Origin: Aquabacter sp040049275
Lineage (GTDB): Bacteria; Pseudomonadota; Alphaproteobacteria; Rhizobiales; Xanthobacteraceae
Direction: 5' to 3'
Assembly (NCBI RefSeq): GCF_040049275.1
Contig: NZ_JBDZDT010000001.1
Location: 664,252-728,251 of the forward strand
Length of the DNA: 64,000 nucleotides
Shown here: positions 17,329 through 26,035 of the stretch, in pieces
Layout of the letters: each line of letters starts with the position of its first letter
Position numbering within the stretch: position 1 is the stretch's first letter
Translations under genes and position numbers: made by a program
The notes under the pieces: generated by a model
Database searches by the model: none
Told to the model about the DNA's origin: nothing
The model's input: the letters and a program-made list of their open reading frames with translations, nothing else

Positions 17329-18384
17329 TCAGTTCAGCCGCTCGCCCTCGAAATAGCCCGAGAGCCCGGTGCCGGGCGCGCAGTTCACATATTCAAACAC
17401 GTGGCCGCCCTCCGGCAGCACGAACACTTCGTGCCAGGTGCGCAGCTGGTTGGCCTTGCCGTATTTGCGATAGCGCGCGATGGCGGCGGAGAAGATGGCT
17501 TCGTGGGAGGGATGGCGCTCCGCCCACTCCTCCATATGGCCCAGCGACAGGAAATAGCCCAGCGCGTGCGTCTCCAGCTCCGGCGTCCCCGCAGCGTCGC
17601 AGGTCTGCTGGAAGCGCAGCGAACAGCAGCCGGTGGCGCCCGCATTCTCCTTCAGATAGGCCATGCCGCGCAGCAGCGGCTCGCGCAGGTCGCGCATATA
17701 GTCTTCCGTCTGGCCGGGATCGCACCGGCCCCAATAGGCGGCGGAGCGGATGACCGCGAGATTGGCCGGCGTCAGGATGCGCCAGCGCGCGCCCCTGGTC
17801 TCGCGCGCCACCGGGTCCTGGAGCTGGGTGGGGAGCGGGGTCTCGAGCTTGTCCACCGCCGCCAGCGGGATGCGGTCGCGCATGGCGCCGTAATAGCCGC
17901 AATAGGGGGTGGGATAGACCGCCACCTCGGGCGAGGCGGCGAGCGCGCGCGGATAGTCCTGCCAATAGAGCGTCTCCTGCCGCTCCACCGGAACGGTCAT
18001 GCTCTCGCGGAAATAGCCGGTCTCCTCCGAAAGCCGCGCCTCGTCCTCCCACCATGACCGCACGTGCGGGGAGGCGAGGAAGGCGTCGCGCTTGCCCTCA
18101 TCGAGCCAATAGGTGGCGACGATGTGGGTGTAGAGCCCGTTCTCGTCCACCAGCCAGGCATGGTCCGAGACCGTGGGGCCTTCCGGAAGGGCCAGCGCCG
18201 CCTCGATCCAGGGGAAGAAAGGCGAGGCATAGACGGTGTCCGCATCCTTGCCCTGGACGCCGTGGAACGTCACGCAGAGCGCGCGGCAGCTGTTGACGAA
18301 GCCGGCGGACCAGCGCTGCACTACCGGCTCGAAGCCCTTCGGCTTGCGCAGGGGATTGACGCGATCATAGACGGGCAAACCCAT
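17329..18384 (-). CDS. oxd: Aldoxime dehydratase (haem enzyme)
   Basis: The 351-residue product matches the OxdA/OxdB family in length and pattern. These haem b enzymes dehydrate an aldoxime to a nitrile in the cytoplasm. Family segments include HALGYFLSLGHMEEWAERHPSH near residue 270, which supplies the haem-ligand histidine region, and LRTWHEVFVLP, whose His318 is the best candidate for the catalytic distal histidine. It is the last gene of the operon, 33 bp after the LivF-type gene, and lies across a convergent gap from the nitrilase locus. This is the aldoxime-nitrile pathway arrangement, here joined to an importer. Confidence 0.9.
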   Translation of the reverse strand: MGLPVYDRVNPLRKPKGFEPVVQRWSAGFVNSCRALCVTFHGVQGKDADTVYASPFFPWIEAALALPEGPTVSDHAWLVDENGLYTHIVATYWLDEGKRDAFLASPHVRSWWEDEARLSEETGYFRESMTVPVERQETLYWQDYPRALAASPEVAVYPTPYCGYYGAMRDRIPLAAVDKLETPLPTQLQDPVARETRGARWRILTPANLAVIRSAAYWGRCDPGQTEDYMRDLREPLLRGMAYLKENAGATGCCSLRFQQTCDAAGTPELETHALGYFLSLGHMEEWAERHPSHEAIFSAAIARYRKYGKANQLRTWHEVFVLPEGGHVFEYVNCAPGTGLSGYFEGERLN

Positions 18385-18417
18385 TGTTTTCTCCCTGGGA
18401 CTTTCCTTGGGGCCTTC

Positions 18418-19155
18418 TCAGTGCACCCCGAAATAGGCCTTGTGCAGCTCGGCATCCTGCTTCAGCGCCTCGGTGGTACCCGAAGCAACCACGCGGCCCT
18501 GGACCAGCACGTAGCCGTCGTCCGCTACGTCCAGCGTCTGCCGCACATTCTGCTCCACGAGGAGGATGGACAGCCCCTCCTCCTTCAGCCGGCGGATGAT
18601 GCCGAACACCTCCGAGACGAACAAAGGCGAGAGGCCGAGCGAGGGCTCGTCGAACACCACCAGTTCGGGATCGGTCATGAGCCCGCGGGCGATGGAGAGC
18701 ATGGAGCGCTCGCCACCGGAAAGCGTGCCGGCGAGCTGGGCGCGGCGCTCCTTCAGGCGGGGGAAGGTCTCGAAGAGCTGGTCCATGCGGGCGGCCAGCT
18801 TGCGGCCGTCACGCTCCAGAAGGCCGCCCACCTTCAGGTTCTCAAGAACGCTCATGCGCGGCAGCACGCGGTTGCCCTCCGGCACGGTGGCAATGCCGAG
18901 CGCCGCGATCTTGTGGGTGGGGAGGTTGGTGATCCTCGCCTCGCCGAACGCCACCTCGCCGCGCCGGACCTTGTTGAGGCCCAGTATGGCGCGGATGAGC
19001 GTGGACTTGCCCGCGCCATTGGCGCCGAGGATGCAGGTGACGCGGCCGGGCTTCACCTCGATGGAGACGTCGCGCAGCACGTCCGCCCGGTCGTAGCCGG
19101 CGGCGATGCCGCTGACGGAGAGGCGGCGGGTGGCCTTGGAGACCCGGACGGTCAT
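18418..19155 (-). CDS. livF: Liv-type ABC transporter ATPase (LivF family)
   Basis: A 245-residue ATPase with Walker A GANGAGKST, signature LSGGERSML, Walker B ELVVFDEPSLGLSP and the short LivF form. The start overlaps the LivG-type stop by 4 nt. It powers the importer encoded upstream in the same operon. The family name reflects sequence class; with an aldoxime dehydratase as the next gene the substrate need not be an amino acid. Confidence 0.93.
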   Translation of the reverse strand: MTVRVSKATRRLSVSGIAAGYDRADVLRDVSIEVKPGRVTCILGANGAGKSTLIRAILGLNKVRRGEVAFGEARITNLPTHKIAALGIATVPEGNRVLPRMSVLENLKVGGLLERDGRKLAARMDQLFETFPRLKERRAQLAGTLSGGERSMLSIARGLMTDPELVVFDEPSLGLSPLFVSEVFGIIRRLKEEGLSILLVEQNVRQTLDVADDGYVLVQGRVVASGTTEALKQDAELHKAYFGVH

Positions 19156-19928
19156 TGCGCGCTCCCGAGATAGGCGGTCTGCACTTCGGCGTTGGAGATC
19201 AGCGCCTCGAAGGGGCCCTCGAAGATCTTCCGGCCGAAATTCAGCACCACGCAGCGGTCGGAGACGCGGCGGATCACGTCCATCTCGTGCTCCACCAGCA
19301 CCACGGCGAGGTCCGGCATCTCTGCGCGGAAGGCGAGGAGGTCGTCCATGAGGCGCCGCGTCTCCTCATGGGTCATGCCGGCGGAGGGCTCGTCCAGCAG
19401 CAGCAGGCGCGGCGCGCCGATGAGCGCGCGGCAGATCTCGATGCGCCGCCGGTCGATCATGGTGAAGGCGCCGGCGGGCTGGAAGATGTTGGCGGAGATG
19501 AGCGGGTTGAAGCGCTGGGTGAGCGCCCGCGCCTTCTCGACCACCGCCTCCAGCTCGCCGTTGAACCGGCCGCGCCGGAACAAGGTGGAGAAGAGGCCAA
19601 GGTCGAGCCGGCCGAGAGCCCCCAGCGCGATATTGTCGAACACGCTCTGGTCCAGCATCAGCCGCGAGCGCTGGAAGGTGCGGGCGACCCCGGCACGTCC
19701 CACCGCCTGGGGCGATTTGCCGAACAGGTCCTGCGCCTCGAACCGCACCGCGCCGGCCGAGGGCTTGTAGAGGCCGGTGAGCACGTTGAAGAAGGTGGTC
19801 TTGCCCGAGCCGTTGGGGCCGACGAGGCCCACCGTCTCCCCCTTGGCGAGGGAGATGTCGAGCCCGTCCAGCGCAACCAGCCCGCCAAAGCGCATGGTGA
19901 GGCCGGAGCAGGCGAGGAGATCGCTCAT
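19152..19928 (-). CDS. livG: Liv-type ABC transporter ATPase (LivG family)
   Basis: A 258-residue ATPase with Walker A GPNGSGKTT, the LivG-specific VARTFQRSRLMLDQSVFDN segment after the Q-loop, and Walker B LLLLDEPSAGMTHEE. The usual LSGGQ signature is not obvious; the matching region reads FTMIDRRRIEICRALI, a divergence seen in some LivG-like proteins. It overlaps its neighbours by 4 nt on both sides. Confidence 0.9.
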   Translation of the reverse strand: MSDLLACSGLTMRFGGLVALDGLDISLAKGETVGLVGPNGSGKTTFFNVLTGLYKPSAGAVRFEAQDLFGKSPQAVGRAGVARTFQRSRLMLDQSVFDNIALGALGRLDLGLFSTLFRRGRFNGELEAVVEKARALTQRFNPLISANIFQPAGAFTMIDRRRIEICRALIGAPRLLLLDEPSAGMTHEETRRLMDDLLAFRAEMPDLAVVLVEHEMDVIRRVSDRCVVLNFGRKIFEGPFEALISNAEVQTAYLGSAQ

Positions 19929-21124
19929 GATGCGCCTCCCTTAAAGAGCGAGGAGAGGTCGCGCGGCGCCCGCGGCAGCATGCCGGAGGGGCGGAAGCGC
20001 AGGATAGCGATCACCAGCAGCGCGAAGATGATGAGCCGGTATTCCTGGATCGCCTGGAGCTTTTCCGGGATCACCAGGATCACCATGGCCGCGCCCACCG
20101 CGCCCCACAGATTGCCCATGCCGCCCAGCACGATGATGGAGAGCATCATCAGCGAGTCGCCGAAGTTCGCGCTGTTGGGGTTCACGAAGCCGTTCATCAT
20201 GCCGTAGAGCGCGCCGGCCACCCCGATGATGGCGTTGCCGATGAGGAAGGCCACCGCCTTCCAGCGGGCGATGGAGAGGCCGAACACGGAGGCCGCCACC
20301 TCGTCCGAGCGCACGGCATCGAGGGCGATGCCCACCCAAGACATTTCCAGCCGCCGCACCAGCACGAAGGCGAGCGCGAACAGCACGCAGCCCGCCACCG
20401 CATAGGGCAGATAGAAGGAGACGTCGAAGGGGCCGATCTCGTTCAGCCGGTTGAAGGAGAGGCCGAACAGGTTGAAGCCCGGCACCTTCATGCCCTGCGG
20501 CCCGCCGAACGTGTCGTTCACCTCCAGGAAGGAGCGCATGAGGAGGCCGAAGGCGATGGTGACGAGGGCGGCATAGTGCCCCCGCGTGCGCAGCACCGGC
20601 AGCAGCATGGCGAGGCCGAGAATGCCCGCCACCAATCCCGCCGAGGCGAGGATGAGAAGATGGGGCACGCCCACCTTGCCCAGCACGGCGGCGGTGTAGG
20701 CGCCCACCGCGAAGAAGGCGGCACCGGCGAAATTGGGCACGCCGGCAAAGGCCATCTGCAGGTTCAGGCCGGCGCAGGCGGTGGCGAAGAGGGCCACCGT
20801 CGCCATCATCAGCAGGGTGTAGTGCTCCTCGCGGAACACGGCGATGACGGCGAGGATGGAGAACGCCGCCACGAGGTTCACCGTGCCCTGATGGGCGCGG
20901 CAGAGCGCGATCACGGTGCGGCCCACAGCAACGCGGTCGGCCAGCGCGAACACGAGCACGAAGGCGCCGAGCAGCGCGATCACCTGGCCCTGGTGCTCCG
21001 CATGGAGCAGCAGCCCGCCCCCGGCGAACAGCAAAGCGACGGTGGCCGCCACGATGAGGCGCGGAAAGCGCCGCAGGAGGGAGCCGGAGGCGGCGAGAGG
21101 TGTGGAGAGTTCGGCCATGCTCAT
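19925..21124 (-). CDS. livM: Liv-type ABC transporter permease (LivM family)
   Basis: A 399-residue polytopic protein with about ten hydrophobic segments. It has LivM landmarks such as LNLQMAFAGVPNFAGAAFFAVGAYT and, near the end, GGMGNLWGAVGAAM. The ATG at 21124 follows the LivH-type stop after one base; a second ATG two codons in is also possible. It forms the translocation pore with the LivH-type subunit. Confidence 0.92.
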   Translation of the reverse strand: MSMAELSTPLAASGSLLRRFPRLIVAATVALLFAGGGLLLHAEHQGQVIALLGAFVLVFALADRVAVGRTVIALCRAHQGTVNLVAAFSILAVIAVFREEHYTLLMMATVALFATACAGLNLQMAFAGVPNFAGAAFFAVGAYTAAVLGKVGVPHLLILASAGLVAGILGLAMLLPVLRTRGHYAALVTIAFGLLMRSFLEVNDTFGGPQGMKVPGFNLFGLSFNRLNEIGPFDVSFYLPYAVAGCVLFALAFVLVRRLEMSWVGIALDAVRSDEVAASVFGLSIARWKAVAFLIGNAIIGVAGALYGMMNGFVNPNSANFGDSLMMLSIIVLGGMGNLWGAVGAAMVILVIPEKLQAIQEYRLIIFALLVIAILRFRPSGMLPRAPRDLSSLFKGGAS

Positions 21125-21125
21125 C

Positions 21126-22049
21126 TCACACCCGCTCGCTCGACTTTTCGGCGATGAGGCCGGTGGGGAAGAGGCCGATCAAGGCGATGATCACGGCAAA
21201 GGCGACCACGTCCTTGTAGGCGCTGGTGAAGGGCAGAGCGACGGTCACAAGGGTCTGGATGCCCGCGAACAGGAAGCCGCCAAGGATCGGCCCCAGAAGG
21301 CTGCCGAGCCCGCCCACCACGGCGCAGGCAAAGCCGATGATGCCGAGCAGCACGCCCATGTTGAAATTGATCTCCCGGTAATAGAGCCCCAGCATCAGGC
21401 CTGCGAAGGCGGCGAGCATGGAGCCCAGCGCGAAGGTGCCGAGCACGGTGCGGTGGAAATCGATGCCCGAGAGCCGCGCCACCTCCCCGTCCTGCGCCAC
21501 CGCGCGGATGGAGAGGCCGAGGCGCGTGCGGGTGATAACGAGGTGGGTGGCGAACACCACCGCAAGCCCCGCGAGCAGGATCATCACGCTGTCGATGCCG
21601 ACGCTGAAGGAGCCGGCGGACAGCGTGCCCTGGGGCAGCAGCGCGGGGAAGGGCTTGGGATTGCCGCCGTTCGGCACGCCGAGGCGGATGGCCTCGCGCA
21701 GCACCGTGCCGGCCATGAGGGTGGCGAGCAGCACGTTCACCGCCGGCGCGTTCTTCAGGGGCAGCACCAGCACCCGGCCGATGACGACGCCGGAGAGCGC
21801 GCCCGCCCCCAGCGCCGCGAGGAGCCCGAAGGCGAGCGCCACCGGCGCGGGAAGGAAGGCGAGGAAGCTCGCCGCCAGGGCCGCCGCGCCCAGGGAGGAG
21901 AAGGCGCCCACGGTGACCACGTCGCCATGGGAGAATTTGATGACGTCGAGCACGCCGAAGAACAGCGAGAAGCCGACCGCGACCATCGCGTAGATGGTGC
22001 CGAGCATCAGCCCGTTGAACAGATATTGCGCCAGCAGGCCGGGATCCAT
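21126..22049 (-). CDS. livH: Liv-type ABC transporter permease (LivH family)
   Basis: A 307-residue permease from the ATG at 22049 (TCCGGAG upstream); the open frame extends to 22163 but those codons overlap the end of the binding-protein gene. Landmarks are QYLFNGLMLGTIYAMVAVGFSLFFGVLDVIKFSHGD at the start, the EAA-like loop AVAQDGEVARLSGIDFHRT, and GGLGSLLGPILGGF near the end. It follows the binding-protein gene by 79 bp. Confidence 0.92.
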   Translation of the reverse strand: MDPGLLAQYLFNGLMLGTIYAMVAVGFSLFFGVLDVIKFSHGDVVTVGAFSSLGAAALAASFLAFLPAPVALAFGLLAALGAGALSGVVIGRVLVLPLKNAPAVNVLLATLMAGTVLREAIRLGVPNGGNPKPFPALLPQGTLSAGSFSVGIDSVMILLAGLAVVFATHLVITRTRLGLSIRAVAQDGEVARLSGIDFHRTVLGTFALGSMLAAFAGLMLGLYYREINFNMGVLLGIIGFACAVVGGLGSLLGPILGGFLFAGIQTLVTVALPFTSAYKDVVAFAVIIALIGLFPTGLIAEKSSERV

Positions 22050-22128
22050 GGCGGTCTCCGGAGGATCGGGACAGGGTGCCCGGCGCCTTGCAAGAATGGC
22101 GCCGGGCGAGGCGATGGAAAGCCTCAGC

Positions 22129-23295
22129 TCATTTTCCCGCGAGCTTCTTCGTGCCCGCCGCATAGACGCTGTCGGGCCAGTAGACCCACTTGCCGTCCTG
22201 CGCCACGTAGACGTTGGCGCTGACGATATTCTGGCGGTGGTCGTCGAAATTGATCTCGCCCACCAGCGCCTTGTAGCCCTTGGTGGTGTTCAGCACGTCG
22301 CGCACCTTCTTGCGGTCCGGCCCCACCTTCTCGATGGCGTCCATGACGAGGTTGGCGGCGGAAAAGGCGAACGGGCCATAGGCGTCCGGGTCCTCGCGAA
22401 AGCCCGCCTTGGCATAGGCGTCGAGGAACTTCTTGCCGTCCGCATATTTCGTGATGGGCGCGCCGTTATGGAACGAGACGGTGCCTTCGGCGGCCGTGCC
22501 TGCGCCCTCGATGAAGCCGGCGGTCATGATGCCCGAGACCCCGGCGAGCTGGGCGTTGATGCCGAGCCGGTCCATCTGCGAGCGCACCCTGACGCCCAGC
22601 GGCGTGAGGCCGCCGATGAAGATCACGTCGGGTTTGAGCTCCTTGATCTTGGTAAGCTCGGCGGTGAAGTCCTGCTGGTCCGGGGAGACCGGAAAGGTGG
22701 CGAGGATATCGCCGCCCGCGGGCTTCAGGAATTCGGAGAAATACTTGTTCTGGCCCTTGCCGTAATCGGTGGTGTCGTGGATCACCACGAAGGTCTTGAA
22801 GCCCTGCTTGGTGAGGAACTCCGAGGCCATCTTGCCTTCATTGATCATCGTGCCGTTGACGCGATGGATCTCGGGGTAATCGTTGCCGTAGGTGATCTCG
22901 GGCAGAACGGCGCCCCACACCACCACGGGAAGCCCGAAACGGTTATAGGTATCCACCGTGGCGATGCCCACCGCCGAGCAGTAGTGCGTGATGCCGGCAA
23001 TGATGGACTTGTCGGAAGCGGCCTTGGTGGCCACCTGCACGCCCACGTTCGGCTTGCACTCGTCGTCGAACACCACCAGCTCGTAGGTGTATTTCGCGGC
23101 CGGGTCGGCATTGCGCAGGTCCACGGCGAGCGTCGCGGAATTGCGCCCGCCGAGGCCGGGGGCCGAATTGCCGCCGGTGAGCGGGCCGATAAAGGCGAGC
23201 TTCACCGTGTCCTTGGCGGCGGCGGGGGTGGCAAGAAGGCCGAGGGCGGTGAGCGCGGCACAGCCGGATCGCAGGAGTTTTGCAGTCAGCGTCAT
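22129..23295 (-). CDS. Periplasmic substrate-binding protein of the Liv-type importer
   Basis: A 388-residue protein from the ATG at 23295 (AGAGGTGA upstream). A signal peptide ends near TPAAAKD, followed by a type I periplasmic binding fold of the Peripla_BP_6/AmiC class (VKLAFIGPLTGGNSAPG). It is the first gene of the six-gene operon ending in the aldoxime dehydratase. Amide- and urea-binding proteins share this fold, so a nitrogenous small molecule such as an aldoxime or nitrile precursor is reasonable, but the ligand is inference. Confidence 0.92.
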   Translation of the reverse strand: MTLTAKLLRSGCAALTALGLLATPAAAKDTVKLAFIGPLTGGNSAPGLGGRNSATLAVDLRNADPAAKYTYELVVFDDECKPNVGVQVATKAASDKSIIAGITHYCSAVGIATVDTYNRFGLPVVVWGAVLPEITYGNDYPEIHRVNGTMINEGKMASEFLTKQGFKTFVVIHDTTDYGKGQNKYFSEFLKPAGGDILATFPVSPDQQDFTAELTKIKELKPDVIFIGGLTPLGVRVRSQMDRLGINAQLAGVSGIMTAGFIEGAGTAAEGTVSFHNGAPITKYADGKKFLDAYAKAGFREDPDAYGPFAFSAANLVMDAIEKVGPDRKKVRDVLNTTKGYKALVGEINFDDHRQNIVSANVYVAQDGKWVYWPDSVYAAGTKKLAGK

Positions 23296-23520
23296 GGTTT
23301 CACCTCTGGATTGTTGGCTTTGATTTGATGTGAGCCTAATCCAGCCGTGCCGCGATGCGGGATTGCAGATTTTTGCAAAGCGGTGTGCGAAAGGGCGCGT
23401 GATTTCGCGCGGGGGTCGAGGAGCCCCTCGCCTGGGCAGGCGAAACCGCAAACTGAGCACAGGTCCGGGAAAGGACCTGGCCTGATCCGTGTCGCCAAAA
23501 ACCTCGATGAAGCAATCGAA

Positions 23521-23618
23521 CCGTCATCCCCGGACTTGATCCGGGGATCCACGTCCATCCCTTAAGCTGCACCAAGCGAAGCCCCGTGGATGCCCGGGTC
23601 AAGCCCGGGCATGACGGT
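23521..23618. repeat. Palindromic intergenic repeat, copy E (most complete)
   Basis: The left arm CCCCGGA-CTTGA-TCCGGGG and right arm GCCCGGG-TCAAG-CCCGGGC are each near-perfect hairpins. Outer ends CCGTCAT and ATGACGG are also complementary, so the whole ~98-bp unit is an inverted repeat. The linker contains CCCTTAAGCTGCACC and AAGCGAAGCCCCGTGGATG, shared in part with copies B and F. Confidence 0.7.
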
Positions 23619-23635
23619 GGTTCCGGTGGGACGCG

Positions 23636-23760
23636 CCCCCCCTCTCCCCGCGGGGGGAGGGCTGGGGTGAGGGGGAACCACCCTCTCAGTTCTGAAGCGC
23701 CGGAGCCCCCTCACCCGGCTGCTCCGCAGCCGACCTCTCCCCCTCGGGGAGAGGTGAAAC
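23636..23760. repeat. C-rich/G-rich two-armed repeat (second repeat family)
   Basis: CCTCTCCCCGCGGGGGGAGG at the left and CCTCTCCCCCTCGGGGAGAGG at the right are hairpins that flank an interior with GGTGAGGGGG and CCCCCTCACC arms. This architecture resembles, but is not identical to, the elements at 28761-28883 and 39930-40051. Confidence 0.5.
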
Positions 23761-23792
23761 ACACGGTCTAACAAGGGCAGAGGGAAACTCCC

Positions 23793-24926
23793 CTACCCCA
23801 CCTCGACCATGTGATTGTCGAATTTCGGCCCACCCGTGTGGCGTGCGGCGACGCCCACCGCATCGCCCTCCACCGAAACCAGGATCACCTCGCCATAGCC
23901 GCTCGTTGCGATGAAGCGGCCCGGCTCGGACGTGCCGGCCAGCCCGCAGCCGTCCATGAGCGGCACGGCGCCGAGATAGCGCCCGTCCCGCCGCCACACG
24001 GCCACGCGGTTTCCTCGCGGGGTGGCGCAGGCGACGAACTGGCCGGAGCAGTCGAAAGCCACCGAGCCCACATAGCCGCGCAGGGCCATCAGCTCGTTCT
24101 CCGGGGCATCGAAGGGCGTGAGGGCGCCGTCGCGGGCGATGGAAAAGAGCAAGGGCCGCGAGACCCCGTCCTTCAGGAGATCCTGCGCCGCCACCACGGT
24201 GCCCCCCTGCCCGTCCCGCGCCAGATGGCGGAGCGAGAGGCTGGCAAGGTCGGCGGAGAGCGTGCCTTCGCCCCGCGCCGCGCCGGTGGCGGGGTCCAGC
24301 AGCGAGATGGTGCTGCCGGTGGCTTCGGCGTCCCGCGCCTCCGGCGTGTTGGGCTCGATGCCGCCATTGGCCACCACCAGCACCGCGCCGGAGCGCATGA
24401 GATCGTGCGGGCCATCGCCGCCGGTCGGCCATTCGGCGACGATCTCGAAATTGCCGGCAACGCTGCGCGCCGCCACCATGCCGCGCCCCATGGTGCGCAC
24501 GGGGCCCTCCTCCGGGCGCTCGATCTCGTTGGTGAGGAACAGCGCGCCGTCCGCCGAGAAGCGGCCATGGCCGGAAAAGACACGTCCTGCGCCGGGGCCG
24601 AACTCACCCACCTTGCCGCCCTTCTCCCGGTCGAACACCAAAGCGATGCGGCCGGGCCGGCGCCCCACCGCCACCGCCAGCGGGCCGCGCGGGCTCGCCT
24701 CGATGCCGTGAAGCCGCGCGGGGGACGACACGCGGGCGGCGGCGTCCAGTCCGTCGCCCACCGCGAACGCGCCAAAACCCTCGCCCTCCCCGGCCGTGGT
24801 CAGCCAGCCCTCGTCCAAGGCGTGGGCCTTGGCGTGGAGGGCGTCGTTCACCTGCGCCAGGGCGGCGCGCGGGAGAAGGAGCGCGGCACCGGCGCCGACG
24901 AGGAGGCTGCGGCGGGTGAGCATCAT
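23793..24926 (-). CDS. DUF1513 family secreted protein (beta-propeller)
   Basis: A 377-residue protein with a twin-arginine-like signal (TRRSLLVGAGAALLLPRAALA). The remainder matches the DUF1513 pattern of a seven-bladed propeller, with HGRFSADGALFLTNEI, GDGPHDLMRSGAVLVVANGGI and GGPKFDNHM near the end. It is the last gene of the iron-related operon, 13 bp after the second imelysin gene. DUF1513 proteins are known companions of imelysin and DUF1111 genes; their biochemical role is not established. Confidence 0.88.
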   Translation of the reverse strand: MMLTRRSLLVGAGAALLLPRAALAQVNDALHAKAHALDEGWLTTAGEGEGFGAFAVGDGLDAAARVSSPARLHGIEASPRGPLAVAVGRRPGRIALVFDREKGGKVGEFGPGAGRVFSGHGRFSADGALFLTNEIERPEEGPVRTMGRGMVAARSVAGNFEIVAEWPTGGDGPHDLMRSGAVLVVANGGIEPNTPEARDAEATGSTISLLDPATGAARGEGTLSADLASLSLRHLARDGQGGTVVAAQDLLKDGVSRPLLFSIARDGALTPFDAPENELMALRGYVGSVAFDCSGQFVACATPRGNRVAVWRRDGRYLGAVPLMDGCGLAGTSEPGRFIATSGYGEVILVSVEGDAVGVAARHTGGPKFDNHMVEVG

Positions 24927-24939
24927 CGTTTCCTCCCGG

Positions 24940-26013
24940 TCAGTCCCCGTCCAGCGCGTTGAAGCCCAGCGAGATGCCGAAATAGGACGCGATGGGCCGG
25001 TAGACGGTGACCTGCGCGCTCTTGAAGGCCTTCACCGCCGCCTGGATCTTCACCACATCCTCCGGGGTCGGCCCGCCATTGCCACCAAGGTTCGCCGGGA
25101 ACTCGGCCGCGGCCTTGTCGGCGGCGGCGGCGGCCTTGTTCACCGCCCATTGCGGGCGGCTTGGAAGCTGCTTCGCCACCTCCTGGAGGAGCGCATCGGC
25201 GGAAGTGATCATCACCTTCACCACCTGCCCGGAGCGGCCGGAGCGCCAGCCTTCCGCCAGCATGGGCTTGGGGTCGCCATTGTTGAGCACGGGGAGGATG
25301 CGGACGTCGGTGACGCGCTGGTAGGCGCCGGAGAGGTCGGTGAGGATCATGCCGGGCACCGCGCCCACGTCCGGGAACAGCGCCGGGTCGCCCGCACGGG
25401 AAATGATGGCGCCGAGCGCGCCCGTCGCCCGGTCGCCCCAGCCGGTGCGCACCTCCTTGGCGATGGTGGCAAGGTTGACGGCGATGGCCGAGCCGAACAT
25501 GCAGCGCACGGAGGCTTCCGGCCCGCCCGCCAATGCGGCATCGGCCCCCTCGTCATAAAGCAGCCGCTCCAGGGCCGGCAGGCCCTGCGTCGCCGCATTG
25601 GAGCGGGCGAAGCGCTCGGGCTCGAAGCGGGACGTGTCGGTGCTGGCCAGCACCTCGGCCATGCCGCGCTGGATGGCATTGCGGCGGTCCGGGAAGAAAT
25701 TGAACCGGTCGGGGCGGAGCGACAGGGTCACCGGCCCCATGGTGACGAACTCCACCGCGCTCCAGGCGTCAGCCGCCTTGAGGAAGGCCGCCTTCAGGCC
25801 CGGCACGCCGGCAGGTGCCGGGGCGGCGCAGAAGGCGGTCCAGGCGTCCTTCTGGGCCGCGGTGGTGGCCACCAGGGCGTCGTAGCGCGGCAGGAGCCAG
25901 CTTTCGATCAGAACCACGGGGTCGAGGGCCGGCGCGGTCGCGGCTTTGGCGGGCGCCGCAAGGCCGGCAAAGGCCGCGACGGCGATGGCGAGGGGGCCGA
26001 ACAGGGTTTTCAT
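24940..26013 (-). CDS. Imelysin-family periplasmic protein (second copy)
   Basis: A 357-residue protein from the ATG at 26013 (GGAG upstream), with a signal peptide ending AAPAKA. It belongs to the imelysin/M75 group linked to iron uptake. The signature region reads GLPALERLLYD, so the usual GxHxxE motif has lost its histidine, unlike the copy at 28907-30223. It sits 22 bp after the di-haem oxidoreductase gene. The His-lacking form is the one commonly found next to DUF1513, and it may bind a partner or metal differently. Confidence 0.86.
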   Translation of the reverse strand: MKTLFGPLAIAVAAFAGLAAPAKAATAPALDPVVLIESWLLPRYDALVATTAAQKDAWTAFCAAPAPAGVPGLKAAFLKAADAWSAVEFVTMGPVTLSLRPDRFNFFPDRRNAIQRGMAEVLASTDTSRFEPERFARSNAATQGLPALERLLYDEGADAALAGGPEASVRCMFGSAIAVNLATIAKEVRTGWGDRATGALGAIISRAGDPALFPDVGAVPGMILTDLSGAYQRVTDVRILPVLNNGDPKPMLAEGWRSGRSGQVVKVMITSADALLQEVAKQLPSRPQWAVNKAAAAADKAAAEFPANLGGNGGPTPEDVVKIQAAVKAFKSAQVTVYRPIASYFGISLGFNALDGD

Positions 26014-26035
26014 CTTCAGGCTCCAGTCCTCTTCC

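Larger units (their letters stand above)
23296..23792. other. Intergenic region with two repeat elements
   Basis: This 497-bp gap lies upstream of the importer operon and downstream of the DUF1513 gene. It holds no gene. Positions 23521-23618 and 23636-23760 are repeat elements described separately. The first ~220 bp should contain the promoter of the importer operon, although I see no clear -35/-10 pair. Confidence 0.6.
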
